Source: Corynebacterium auris
GTDB taxonomy: Bacteria; Actinomycetota; Actinomycetes; Mycobacteriales; Mycobacteriaceae
Assembly (NCBI RefSeq): GCF_030408575.1
Contig: NZ_CP047047.1
Location: 2,349,275 to 2,413,274, forward strand
Length of the DNA stretch: 64,000 bases
Direction: 5' to 3'
The notes under the pieces are model-generated. The model was not told where the DNA came from and did not search any database. It saw only the letters and a list, made by a program, of their open reading frames with translations. Shown here piece after piece: positions 42,244-50,213 of this stretch; the first letter of the stretch is position 1; each line of letters opens with the position of its first letter. Position numbers and translations under genes: made by a program.

Positions 42244-43419
42244 TCAGGCCGCCGCGGTCGGGTCGCTCGCCTGCGGCAGCGCCGGCAGGTTGTCCTTCTT
42301 CCAGGCCCGCCACGCAGCCGCGAGCGAGTTCGGACCCTGGCGCTCCGGGAAGTCCTTATAGTTGTCGCGCCAGAACACCGGCCACGCCTCCTTCATCAGC
42401 GCCTCGCGCTCCAGCAGGGCCTCGTGGCGCTGCTGGAGGCTGTCGTTCCACCGGCCTTGCTCGCGCAGGAAGCGGATCGCGCCGTCGTGAAACGGGATGA
42501 CCATGGGGACCACGTGGACGCGGTCGGTGGCGAAGTTCTTGATGTCCGGGGTCATCCCGCTCAGCGTGTCGAAGTTGTCGTGCATGACCTTCAGCACCGA
42601 GTAGACCTCCTCTGCAGGGCGGTCCGCCAGCGTGCTCAGCGGGATGGAGTACTGCATGTTCGTGATCGGCTCGCCCTTGTGCCCGACGGCGTCGAGCGTG
42701 GTGCCCGGGATGACCATCGGCGCGAGTTCCTCCCACGTCGCGTACTGCTCGGGCGCGCCGCCGCCGAGGTTGAGCCAGTGGATCGGGTCGGTGGTATTGA
42801 GCTCCTCGATCGTCGCGCCGACGACGTTGTGGTAGGCGGCGTCGAGGTGGCCCGCCCGCACCGCGGCGAGCTGCTCGGAGTAGGCGATGTCCACCAGTTC
42901 GACGTCGTCACGCGTCAGGCCCCCGAAGTTCAAGATGGCCTCGAGCTTGCGGTTGATCGAGGTCGAGGCGATCAGCCGTGGGTAGCGCTTGCCGCGCAGG
43001 TCGGAGACCGTTTCAATGCCCGACTTTTGCAGGGTGAACACCCCGTAGTTTCCCGGCGGGTTCCACACCCCGCGCACCGGCTGCGGCCCCCACGTCTCCG
43101 AGGCGTACTCGTCGTCGCCCTCGAAGGCGTAGTAGGTCTCGTCCCCGGCGCGGGCGTAGTCCGCCACCCGCGAGATCAGGGGGGCGACCCGCGCGATGCC
43201 CGTGTCCCCGGTCATCAGCCGCACCCGCGTGCCGGACCCGTTTGTGATCAGGTTCGCAATCGCGGCGATGTCGTTGTAGGTGCCGGTGCCCGCCGAGAAC
43301 GTCACCCACACCATCTGGCCGGTCGAGCCCTGGGCGGGCGCGCCGCAGGAGGCAAGGAGGCCCCCCACGCCGATGAGCGCGGAGCCCTTGAGAAACGCTC
43401 GCCGGCCAAAGGTGTTCAT
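42244..43419 (-). CDS. TAXI-family TRAP solute-binding lipoprotein
   Basis: Start is ATG 43419. The 391-residue product begins with a twin-arginine-like signal (GRRAFLKGSALIGVGGLLAS) ending in a lipobox ASC, so it should be a membrane-anchored extracellular protein. The mature part has the TAXI pattern: FSAGTGTYNDIAAIANLIT at the start, then about 150 residues later LRGKRYPRLIAS, AVRAGHLDAAYHNVV, and an aromatic C-terminal domain. It delivers the ligand to the fused permease. TAXI proteins described so far bind glutamate, 2-oxoglutarate or related dicarboxylates, which fits glutarate-type ligands here. Confidence 0.92.
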   Translation of the reverse strand: MNTFGRRAFLKGSALIGVGGLLASCGAPAQGSTGQMVWVTFSAGTGTYNDIAAIANLITNGSGTRVRLMTGDTGIARVAPLISRVADYARAGDETYYAFEGDDEYASETWGPQPVRGVWNPPGNYGVFTLQKSGIETVSDLRGKRYPRLIASTSINRKLEAILNFGGLTRDDVELVDIAYSEQLAAVRAGHLDAAYHNVVGATIEELNTTDPIHWLNLGGGAPEQYATWEELAPMVIPGTTLDAVGHKGEPITNMQYSIPLSTLADRPAEEVYSVLKVMHDNFDTLSGMTPDIKNFATDRVHVVPMVIPFHDGAIRFLREQGRWNDSLQQRHEALLEREALMKEAWPVFWRDNYKDFPERQGPNSLAAAWRAWKKDNLPALPQASDPTAAA

Positions 43420-43498
43420 ACTGCCCCGTTCGTGCTGGTGGTTCACATTGGGGATTAGTTTTACCGGAAAAATATGCCCTGGGTCACAGTTTGGGCGA

Positions 43499-44713
43499 TT
43501 AATACTCTTTCCGGCTAGCAGGATCGGACGGCGCGCAACAATCCCGGGCCGGCGTCCCCGCGATCCACTCGAGAATGTCGGCGCGGTCCTCGTCCAGGCC
43601 TGGCGCGGATTTGGTGTAGCGCACCCCGCCGGACCGCAGCTCCAGTGGGTTGGCCACGTACGGGACCTCGTCGGTTCCCTCGCGGTTGGGCAGCCGCACG
43701 ACCGGCTCCAGCCCAAGCTCCTCCGCGAACCCCACAGCCTCGCGCACCGTGAGGATCGGGGCGGCAGGCAGCCCGCGCGCGCGGAACACCTCGATCCACT
43801 CGTCGGCGGTCTTCCGCGCCAGCAGCTCGTTGAGCAGCGGCCGCAGGTCCTCGCGGTTCGCATTGCGCTTCTCGACGCTCCCAAAGCGCTCCTCCTCCGC
43901 GAGGTGGGGCGCCCCGAGGGCGTCGACAAGCGTTGCGAACTGCTTGTCGTTGCCCACGCAAATGACCACGTCCCGGTCCTGGGCGGGGAAGGGGCCGTAG
44001 GGGAAGATCGAGGTGTGGTCGTTGCCCGTGCGCTGCATCGGCGCCTCGGAGGCGACGGCGGCGGAGGAGACGTTGACCATCGAGGACAGCGCCGCGGACA
44101 GCAGGTTCGTGTTGATGAGCTCGCCGCCGCCCTTCTTCTCGCGGCGCAGCAGCGCCGAGACGATTCCCACCGCCGTGTGCAGGCCGGTGAACACGTCGAA
44201 GACGGCGTAGCCCGCCTTCTGCGGCTGCCCCTCCGGCTCGCCCGTGACCGACATGAAGCCGCTGGCGGCCTGGATGAGCATGTCGTAGCCGGGCAACTGC
44301 GCCCCCTCGCGCGTGCCAAAGCCGGTGATCTTCGCGTGGATGATGTCCGGCCAGCGCTTCGCCACCGACTCCGGGTCCAGCCCGAACTTGTCCAGGCTGC
44401 CAACGCGGAAATTGTCAATGAGCACGTCCGCCCGGTCAATGATGTCGTAGGCCGTCTGCAGGTCCTCCGGGTCCTTCAGGTCCAGCGCGATCGAGTTCTT
44501 GTTACGGTTGACCGAGAGGTAGTACGTGCCCACCTCCCCGCGCTTCGGCGGGACCCAGCGGCGCGTATCGTCGCCCGCGGGGCTTTCCACCTTGATCACT
44601 GTCGCGCCGAGATCCGCCAGAATCATCGTGGCGTAGGGTCCGGCGAGGACGCGGGAGAAGTCCGCGACGACAATCCCCTCGAGCGGGCCGCCGTCAGGTT
44701 GCTGCAAAGCCAT
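43499..44713 (-). CDS. Class III CoA-transferase (CaiB/BaiF), probably succinyl-CoA:dicarboxylate
   Basis: The 404-residue protein has the family III fold signature VVADFSRVLAGPYATMILAD, VIKVESPAGDDTR and LDLKDPEDL. Asp144 in LPGYDMLIQAASGFMSV is the catalytic carboxylate that carries the CoA anhydride. The enzyme resembles SUGCT, which transfers CoA from succinyl-CoA to glutarate. As first gene of an operon with a TRAP importer and a glutaryl-CoA dehydrogenase-like enzyme, it probably activates the imported acid. An AAGGAG ribosome binding site precedes the ATG. Formyl-, carnitine- or mesaconyl-CoA transferase activities are the alternatives. Confidence 0.88.
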   Translation of the reverse strand: MALQQPDGGPLEGIVVADFSRVLAGPYATMILADLGATVIKVESPAGDDTRRWVPPKRGEVGTYYLSVNRNKNSIALDLKDPEDLQTAYDIIDRADVLIDNFRVGSLDKFGLDPESVAKRWPDIIHAKITGFGTREGAQLPGYDMLIQAASGFMSVTGEPEGQPQKAGYAVFDVFTGLHTAVGIVSALLRREKKGGGELINTNLLSAALSSMVNVSSAAVASEAPMQRTGNDHTSIFPYGPFPAQDRDVVICVGNDKQFATLVDALGAPHLAEEERFGSVEKRNANREDLRPLLNELLARKTADEWIEVFRARGLPAAPILTVREAVGFAEELGLEPVVRLPNREGTDEVPYVANPLELRSGGVRYTKSAPGLDEDRADILEWIAGTPARDCCAPSDPASRKEY

Positions 44714-44734
44714 TCGGGCTCCTTTTCGTTTGTG

Positions 44735-44753
44735 CTGGCACGGGTGGTGCCAG
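44735..44753. promoter_or_regulatory. Palindromic operator candidate before the catabolic operon
   Basis: CTGGCAC-GGGTG-GTGCCAG is a perfect inverted repeat with 7-bp arms and a 5-bp centre. It lies 22 bp upstream of the first gene's ATG. Size and placement fit a dimeric repressor site (GntR, LacI or TetR type). No regulator gene lies next to the operon. It could also form a hairpin in the mRNA of the leftward gene upstream. Confidence 0.45.
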
Positions 44754-44805
44754 TGTAGCCGGGGCGCGTTTTCGGGGCGGCCCTTTCGTTCGGCCCCGGG
44801 AGCTC

Positions 44806-46236
44806 CTAGTAGCTGCTCGACCCGCCCGCGCCAGAAAACCCGGAGCTGAAAGAGGTGTTCGTCCCGGAGGACGAGGAAGCGCTCTGGGCGGCGGCGACGT
44901 TGGTGGAGTGCCAGTCGGCGAGGACCACGTAGGGCACGTAGCTGGGGTAGTAGTAGTTCTCCTGGTAGACGCGCGGGCGTTCGAGCTCGTGGCGCTCCTT
45001 GACGTCGCTGAACTGGCGGGTGCGCACGAGGTCGAGGACGAGCTGATAGTCGCCGAGGACGCGGACGAAGCGGTCCATGTAATCGGGCGCCTCCGGGTTC
45101 TGGTCGAGCCAGTTGATGCGCTCTTCCAGGTCGCGCAGCCGCGCCTTCAGTTCTTTGTCCTTGACCTCGGTGACGGCCCGCATGACGTCTTCGCGCAGGC
45201 TGGTCAGGTCGGCGCGGCGGGCGGCGGCGTTGCCGTTTTCGACCTCGAAAAGGCGGTTGATGTTCTTCTCGGCGGTGCCGGTCTCGCGCACGGTCCGGGC
45301 GGCCTCAGCGAGCTCATTGCGGTGCGCCCAGACCTCCTTGTCGTCGTCGGTGTTGATCTCGCTGAGGCCGCCCGCTCCCGAGACGGTGTCGTGCAGGCGG
45401 AGGAAGCGGTCCTGCACCACGGCCCAGTCCCTGCGCAGCTCCTCGTTGGCGAACTCGGAGGTCAGGGAGTTGGCGCGAATGTCCACCGCGTCGAGGCGCT
45501 GCGCCAGCTCGGCGTATTCGCGGGTGACCAGGTCGTAGTCCTCGCGACCCTGGGCAATTGCTTTCCGACGCCTATTGTTCACCGCCACCACGATGCCTCC
45601 GCCCACGCCGACGGCCGCCCCGGCGCCGAAACCGCTCAGCGCGGTGCGGGCGCCGCGATCGGACTCGGCCGCGTCGATAACGTAGTTGGCGATGCCCTCG
45701 GCGTCGGTGGCCTCGCGGGCGCCCGCGAACATCGCGGCGGGGATGTTGTTGTCGCGCATGCCGGGCTTCATCGCGTCGTTGACCGGCTCGAGGCGCTGGT
45801 CTTTGCGCAGGTAGATCTGGTCAGCGACGTCTTCGCCGGCGTGGGCGAACACGGCACGCTGGTCCAAGCCCGCCCCGAGGATGAGAACCCCGTCAGCAAA
45901 GTAGTCCTCGCCGATCGCCTCTGGGTGGTTGGCGCGGAAGAACTCCTCGACGGAATCGTTGACGTTGTCGTGCGTGGTCGCCAGCAGCAGGTAGTAGAGG
46001 GTGGTGACGGTGGAGGGGACGTCGAGACGCTCCGCGTCGCTGCTCAGCCGGGCCTCGTCCTCGGCGGTGAGCACGTCGTCGGGGTCGTCGACGACGACCT
46101 GCGGGGAGCCGACCGTGTCCACGGCGACCTCCTCGCGGTCGGGCACGTCGACGGTGGTGGAGGCGAGCGCGCCGGCCCCCACGGCTGCGGCGGCGGTGAG
46201 GGCGGCGACGATTCCGATCTGCTTTCCGAGGGCCAT
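44806..46236 (-). CDS. DUF5129/TPM-like membrane-anchored protein
   Basis: Start is ATG 46236, giving 476 residues. An N-terminal hydrophobic segment (IGIVAALTAAAAVGAGALAS) acts as signal or anchor. Residues 45-190 resemble a TPM (YgcG-like) domain, with DPDDVLTAEDEARLSSDAE and FADGVLILGAGLDQRAVFAH. A second transmembrane segment (AAVGVGGGIVVAVNNRRR, about 215-235) leads to a helical cytoplasmic part (240-430) with coiled-coil character. The tail is rich in Ser and Gly (SSSSGTNTSFSSG). The family is common in corynebacteria and has no established function. It is 19 bp downstream of the 237-residue gene and probably co-transcribed with it. Confidence 0.8.
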   Translation of the reverse strand: MALGKQIGIVAALTAAAAVGAGALASTTVDVPDREEVAVDTVGSPQVVVDDPDDVLTAEDEARLSSDAERLDVPSTVTTLYYLLLATTHDNVNDSVEEFFRANHPEAIGEDYFADGVLILGAGLDQRAVFAHAGEDVADQIYLRKDQRLEPVNDAMKPGMRDNNIPAAMFAGAREATDAEGIANYVIDAAESDRGARTALSGFGAGAAVGVGGGIVVAVNNRRRKAIAQGREDYDLVTREYAELAQRLDAVDIRANSLTSEFANEELRRDWAVVQDRFLRLHDTVSGAGGLSEINTDDDKEVWAHRNELAEAARTVRETGTAEKNINRLFEVENGNAAARRADLTSLREDVMRAVTEVKDKELKARLRDLEERINWLDQNPEAPDYMDRFVRVLGDYQLVLDLVRTRQFSDVKERHELERPRVYQENYYYPSYVPYVVLADWHSTNVAAAQSASSSSGTNTSFSSGFSGAGGSSSY

Positions 46237-46255
46237 AGTTGAGGATTCTAGACAG

Positions 46256-46969
46256 TTAGAAGGGTTCCGCAATCGCTCGCGCGATGATCACCTGCTGCGG
46301 GCCGAACTGCTCGGTGAGGCGGTCCTCGACCTGCCGCAGGGTGTCGGGGGTGAGCAGCCACCCGGCCCACGCCTCCTTGGCGGGGGAGAAGACGCCATCG
46401 CCGCGGCCAATGATGTTCAGGGTGGCGTCGCGGATCCACAGCGGGCCGACGACGTCCGGGTTGTCCAGCGCCTCGACGGGGGCCAGCTCCTCCTCGTAGG
46501 CGACCGCGCGGCAGCGGCCGAGCAGCTGACTAAACAACGCCTGCGCCTGCTCCTGGGCCCCCTCGGCGCTGAGGTAGACCACGGTGATGAAGCTTAAGGC
46601 CTCGCCGGGGGCAACCTCGTCGCGGACGGCCACCCCGCTCAGGCCCCCGATCTGCGAGGGGAAGCGGGCAGCGGCGAACGGGTCATCGAGGAAGAAGCTA
46701 TCGATCACCTCGTCACGTTCCGTGCCGGCGAAGTCCACCAGCGCGTTCGCCTCGTAGAGCTGCATCTCCTCGGGCGCGGCCAGGTTGCCGTAGGCCGCCT
46801 CGGTGCGCAGGTCCCACAGGGAGTAGGGTTCGTCGATCGGGTGCGGGTCGGGGGAGAGGGCGAGGATCGTCGCGGGGGATGCGCTGACGCGGCGGGCGTA
46901 GAGCTCGTAGGCCGCCCCGGCGTCGTCGGGGTGGGCCAGGAACAGGGTGGTGACGATCTCCGCGCTCAT
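46256..46969 (-). CDS. Hypothetical protein, 237 residues
   Basis: I do not recognise the family. The protein is soluble, acidic and without signal peptide or membrane helices. A few aromatic strands (SLWDLRTEAAYGNLAA, LWIRDATLNIIGRGDGVFSP, WAGWLLTP) suggest a compact alpha/beta protein made of two similar halves. One half spans about 1-110 and the other about 120-237, but I cannot show a repeat. It starts with ATG and is followed after 19 bp by the DUF5129 gene. A divergent promoter region separates it from the ABC ATPase gene. Confidence 0.7.
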   Translation of the reverse strand: MSAEIVTTLFLAHPDDAGAAYELYARRVSASPATILALSPDPHPIDEPYSLWDLRTEAAYGNLAAPEEMQLYEANALVDFAGTERDEVIDSFFLDDPFAAARFPSQIGGLSGVAVRDEVAPGEALSFITVVYLSAEGAQEQAQALFSQLLGRCRAVAYEEELAPVEALDNPDVVGPLWIRDATLNIIGRGDGVFSPAKEAWAGWLLTPDTLRQVEDRLTEQFGPQQVIIARAIAEPF

Positions 46970-46988
46970 GGGTCAAGGATAGGGCTCC

Positions 46989-46994
46989 TATACT
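46989..46994 (+). promoter_or_regulatory. -10 hexamer upstream of the ABC ATPase gene
   Basis: TATACT lies 36 bp before the ATG at 47031 in the short divergent gap. A matching -35 is not obvious. Confidence 0.35.
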
Positions 46995-47030
46995 TACAGC
47001 GTTGACCCCACGACGGATCGGTGAAAAATC

Positions 47031-48119
47031 ATGGCAACAGTAACCTTTGACCAGGCCACTCGGGTGTATCCCGGCGCGAGCGGGCCGAGCGTCGACAAGC
47101 TTTCGCTCGAACTTTCCGACGGCGAGTTCCTCGTCCTCGTCGGGCCCTCGGGCTCCGGAAAATCCACCGCGCTGCGCATGCTCGCCGGCCTGGAGGAGAC
47201 GACCGAGGGGCGCATTCTTATCGACGGCCGCGACGTCACCGGGCTCGAGCCCCGCGAGCGCGACATCGCCATGGTGTTCCAGAACTACGCTCTCTACCCG
47301 CACATGTCCGTGCGCGAGAACATGGGGTTTGCCCTCAAGCTCGCCGGGATGAGCAAGGAGGAGATCAACCGGCGCGTCGAGGAGGCGGCGGCGACGCTCG
47401 ACCTCAGCGAGTACCTCGAGCGCAAGCCGAAGGCCCTGTCCGGCGGCCAGCGCCAGCGCGTGGCCATGGGGCGCGCCATCGTGCGCGAGCCGCAGGTCTT
47501 CCTCATGGACGAGCCCTTAAGCAACCTCGACGCCAAGCTGCGCGTGCAAACCCGCACGCAGATCGCCGCCCTGCAGCGCCGCATGGGCGTGACCACCCTC
47601 TACGTCACCCACGACCAGACCGAGGCGCTGACCATGGGCGACCGCATCGCCGTGCTCAACTTCGGCGTGCTCCAGCAGGTGGGTACCCCGCGCGAGCTTT
47701 ACGACGCCCCACGCAACGTCTTCGTCGCCGGCTTCATCGGCTCGCCCGCCATGAACCTGGCGCGCTTTCACGTCTCCGACGGCCACGCCCGGCTCGGCCA
47801 GGCCTCGCTGCCGGTTTCGCTTCCCGCGGGCGACGTCATCCTCGGCTTCCGCCCCGAGGCCCTGCGCGTCGCTCCGGAAAGCGAGGCGGGCATCCCGCTC
47901 GAGGTGGAGTTCGTCGAGGAGCTCGGCTCCGACTCCTACCTCTACTGCACCCTCGTCGGAGGGGGGTGGGTCTCCGAGGGCAGCGCGCAGGGGGCGACGG
48001 GGCACATCGTCGTGCGCACCGGGCCGCGCTCCGGCTTCGGCCGGGGTGACCGGCTGAGCGTGCAGGTCGCCGAGGGTGCCCTGCACGCCTTCGACGCGCA
48101 GACGGGGGAGCGGCTGTAG
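47031..48119 (+). CDS. ABC transporter ATPase of the MalK/UgpC/MsiK group
   Basis: The 362-residue protein has Walker A GPSGSGKST (about residues 40-48), Q-loop VFQNYALYPHMSV, signature LSGGQRQRVAMGRA, Walker B VFLMDEPLSNLDA and the H-loop VTHDQTEA. The C-terminal 120 residues form the regulatory TOBE-like extension of sugar importers (LGFRPEALRV, ELGSDSYLYCTLVG). No permease or binding-protein genes are near. This fits MsiK/MsmK-type ATPases that energise several sugar or glycerol-3-phosphate importers elsewhere on the chromosome. A strong hairpin terminator follows. Confidence 0.9.
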   Translation: MATVTFDQATRVYPGASGPSVDKLSLELSDGEFLVLVGPSGSGKSTALRMLAGLEETTEGRILIDGRDVTGLEPRERDIAMVFQNYALYPHMSVRENMGFALKLAGMSKEEINRRVEEAAATLDLSEYLERKPKALSGGQRQRVAMGRAIVREPQVFLMDEPLSNLDAKLRVQTRTQIAALQRRMGVTTLYVTHDQTEALTMGDRIAVLNFGVLQQVGTPRELYDAPRNVFVAGFIGSPAMNLARFHVSDGHARLGQASLPVSLPAGDVILGFRPEALRVAPESEAGIPLEVEFVEELGSDSYLYCTLVGGGWVSEGSAQGATGHIVVRTGPRSGFGRGDRLSVQVAEGALHAFDAQTGERL

Positions 48120-48126
48120 AAAACGA

Positions 48127-48167
48127 GCGCCCCCTCCCGCGCTGGTTGTCAGCAGGGGAGGGGGCGC
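48127..48167. terminator. Strong bidirectional hairpin terminator
   Basis: GCGCCCCCTCCC and GGGAGGGGGCGC form a perfect 12-bp stem with a 17-base loop between the stop codons of the convergent ATPase and symporter genes. It lacks long T-runs but is the most stable hairpin in the region. Confidence 0.7.
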
Positions 48168-48182
48168 CCGTGTGCGAGTGGC

Positions 48183-49418
48183 CTACACGGCGGTGGAGCC
48201 GTCGGCAGGCGTGCCCTCGAGCTTCTTGTTCTTGAGCTCGTGGCCCTCGATGGAGCCGGCCGCGAAGCGGTTGACCACCATCGCGATGGCGCCGTCACCC
48301 GTGACGTTGGCGGCGGTGCCGAAGGAGTCGACCACGATGTAGGCGGCGATCATGAGCGAGACCATCGACTCGTCGAAGCCGAGGTTCGCCTGCAGAAGGC
48401 CGACGGCCGCCATGATCGCGCCGCCGGGCACGCCGGGCGCGGCGACCATCATGATGCCCAACAGGAGGATGAAGCCCAGGACCTGACCGCCACTGATCGG
48501 CAGCGCCTCCATGTACACGATCGCGAGCGCGTACAGGGTGATCTTCATCATCGAGCCGGAGAGGTGGATCGTGGCGCACAGGGGCACCACGAAGCCGGCG
48601 ACATTCTCCTCCACCTTGTTCTTCAGGGTGGCGGCGTAGGTGACGGGGATCGTCGCCGCCGAGGAGGAGGTGCCCAGGGCGGTGAAGTAGGCGGGCAGCA
48701 TGTTCTTCAGGGCGATGAAGGGGTTGCGCCCCGCGACGGCGCCGGCGATGAGGTACTGCAGCAGCACGATGACGATCGTCATCACGATAGAGAGCACGAG
48801 CACGATGCCGAAGGCCGACATCGTGGAGCCGAGGTTGTCGTTCATGCCCAGGTTGAGGAAGGTGCCGAAGATGAAGACGGGCAGCAGGGGGATCACGAAC
48901 ACGGTGACCACCTTCATCACCACGGATTCCAGCTCGGAGAAGAAGCTGTACATCGTGTTGGAGCGCACGGCGGTCATGCCGAGGCCGACGACGAAGGCGA
49001 GCAGCAGGCCCGCCATGACCTCGAAGGGAGCCGGCATCTCGACGGTGAAGTAGGCGCTGAGCCCGCCCTCGTCCGGGTTGTCCACGTCCGTGACTAGCTC
49101 GTGGCCGCTGAGCAGAGTGGGGTAGAGCGCCGTGGCGACACCCCAGGCGATGAGCCCCGAGATAATCGTCGAGCCGTAGGCGATGCCGGCCGTGACTCCC
49201 AGCCACTTGCCGGCGCCGCGGCCGAGCCCCGCGATCGCGGGGGTGATGAGGGCGAAGATGAGGACGGGGACGAAGAAGCCGAGGAAGTTGGAGAACAGGC
49301 CGTTGAACGTGACAAAGACGCGGGCCAGCCAGACCGGGAAGAAGAGGCTGCAGAGGATGCCGAGGATGATGGCCACGACCACCCAGAACAGCAGCGACCG
49401 CAAAACTTTCTGTTTCAT
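48183..49418 (-). CDS. Dicarboxylate/amino acid:cation symporter (DAACS family)
   Basis: Start is ATG 49418 (MKQKVLRSLLFW), preceded by AAAGGCACC. The 411-residue protein has the GltPh/DctA-like fold: eight helices with hairpins, an early FVPVLIFALITPAIAGLGRG, the serine-rich hairpin TSSSAATIPVTYAATL (about 275), PLCATIHLSGSMMKITLYAL (about 300), PGVPGGAIMAAVG (HP2) and SFGTAANVTGDGAIAM with the TGDG-type binding motif. It imports a dicarboxylate, Ser/Thr or Glu with Na+ or H+. The NVTGDGA end resembles SstT/GltP-type more than DctA. The gene is monocistronic, ending at the hairpin terminator. Confidence 0.88.
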   Translation of the reverse strand: MKQKVLRSLLFWVVVAIILGILCSLFFPVWLARVFVTFNGLFSNFLGFFVPVLIFALITPAIAGLGRGAGKWLGVTAGIAYGSTIISGLIAWGVATALYPTLLSGHELVTDVDNPDEGGLSAYFTVEMPAPFEVMAGLLLAFVVGLGMTAVRSNTMYSFFSELESVVMKVVTVFVIPLLPVFIFGTFLNLGMNDNLGSTMSAFGIVLVLSIVMTIVIVLLQYLIAGAVAGRNPFIALKNMLPAYFTALGTSSSAATIPVTYAATLKNKVEENVAGFVVPLCATIHLSGSMMKITLYALAIVYMEALPISGGQVLGFILLLGIMMVAAPGVPGGAIMAAVGLLQANLGFDESMVSLMIAAYIVVDSFGTAANVTGDGAIAMVVNRFAAGSIEGHELKNKKLEGTPADGSTAV

Positions 49419-49519
49419 GTGGTGCCTTTTCACGCGGCCCGCGCCGCGGGCCACAGGTAGGGGACAGGTGACCTTTAACCTATACGTCAGCTCTCCGCCG
49501 CGGCCCAATTACCGCCCAC

Positions 49520-49525
49520 TAAACT
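49520..49525 (+). promoter_or_regulatory. -10 hexamer of the SdpI-like gene
   Basis: TAAACT ends 7 bases before the ATG at 49533, without a ribosome binding site, as expected for a leaderless transcript. Confidence 0.4.
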
Positions 49526-49532
49526 TGCCCCC

Positions 49533-49955
49533 ATGAGCGCACTGAACCTCCTTGTCGGCTTTGTCATGGTCCTCGCGGCCCTCTTCCTCATCGTCCCGGG
49601 GGCTCTCGCCGCCGCGGGGAAGCTGCCCGGCAACCCGTGGTTCGGCCTCCGCGTGGCCGAGGTGCGCAAGGACAGGGCGACGTGGGACCGCGCGCACAAG
49701 GTCGCCGGGCCCATCTGGATCTTCGGCGGGGTCGCCCTCGCCTTCGGCGCCGCCTTCGCCTTCATCGCCAACGGCTGGCTCTGGATCGCCCCCATCGTCC
49801 TCGCCATCATCGCGGTCATCGCCTTTTCCATTGGGGGCAACGTGGGCGCCCGCGCGGCCACGCTTACCGACGCCCCGGAGCTCGCCGAACCCGCCCCGCA
49901 GGTGGACCTGGACGCCCTGCGCCGGGCGGCGGGGCGCGCGGACGAGGAGCGCTGA
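49533..49955 (+). CDS. SdpI-family small membrane protein
   Basis: The 140-residue protein has one helix at residues 5-28 and two at about 60-100. Between them lies the SdpI/YhfL signature: LPGNPWFGLRVAEVRKDRA, then WDRAHKVAGP. SdpI in Bacillus gives immunity to the SDP killing factor and senses it. In actinobacteria the short relatives have no known role. The hydrophilic C-terminus has no features. It lies between the symporter promoter and the trp promoter region; the stop is 18 bp before a parS site. Confidence 0.85.
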   Translation: MSALNLLVGFVMVLAALFLIVPGALAAAGKLPGNPWFGLRVAEVRKDRATWDRAHKVAGPIWIFGGVALAFGAAFAFIANGWLWIAPIVLAIIAVIAFSIGGNVGARAATLTDAPELAEPAPQVDLDALRRAAGRADEER

Positions 49956-49973
49956 CGGCGCACCCCGCCGTAA

Positions 49974-49989
49974 TGTTTCACGTGAAACA
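49974..49989. other. parS site 12 bp upstream of the trp promoter
   Basis: TGTTTCACGTGAAACA is a perfect parS palindrome. It ends 12 bases before the -35 box of the trp operon, so ParB bound or spreading from here could reach the promoter. Confidence 0.95.
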
Positions 49990-50001
49990 TTGCAAAAGCG
50001 C

Positions 50002-50030
50002 TTGCGCCGTGGCCCCCGGCGCGATACGCT
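50002..50030 (+). promoter_or_regulatory. Promoter of the trp operon
   Basis: TTGCGC (50002-50007) and TACGCT (50025-50030) are 17 bp apart. The start of transcription would fall near 50037, at the GTG of the leader peptide, so the leader mRNA may itself be leaderless. I see no clear repressor palindrome other than parS. Confidence 0.6.
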
Positions 50031-50037
50031 CGTCGAT

Positions 50038-50097
50038 GTGACTTCAACAACAACTCCCGCGACCGCTGCCAGCGCGCAGTGGTGGTGGCGCGCGTAG
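50038..50097 (+). CDS. trpL: trp leader peptide with three tandem Trp codons
   Basis: A GTG start gives the 19-residue peptide VTSTTTPATAASAQWWWRA followed by TAG. Three consecutive TGG codons near the end are the hallmark of Trp-controlled attenuation. When tRNA-Trp is scarce the ribosome stalls there and prevents formation of the downstream terminator. The gene is too short for ordinary gene finders. The structure matches the trp leader known from C. glutamicum/Brevibacterium. Confidence 0.9.
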   Translation: MTSTTTPATAASAQWWWRA

Positions 50098-50127
50098 GCG
50101 GCGTGCCACCCAGCTAGTCACTCCCTC

Positions 50128-50168
50128 GGCCCGCCGGCTTGGACAACCAAGCACCGCGGGTCCTTTTT
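50128..50168 (+). terminator. trp attenuator
   Basis: GGCCCGCCGGCTTGG and CCAAGCACCGCGGGTCC pair around the loop ACAA; the 6-bp GCTTGG/CCAAGC top is perfect. Five T follow (50164-50168). It lies 31 bp after the leader-peptide stop and 46 bp before trpE, in the position of a Rho-independent attenuator. Confidence 0.88.
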
Positions 50169-50213
50169 GTTCCCAGTACCCCGGTGCAGATCATACGACA
50201 CAAGGACGTACTC

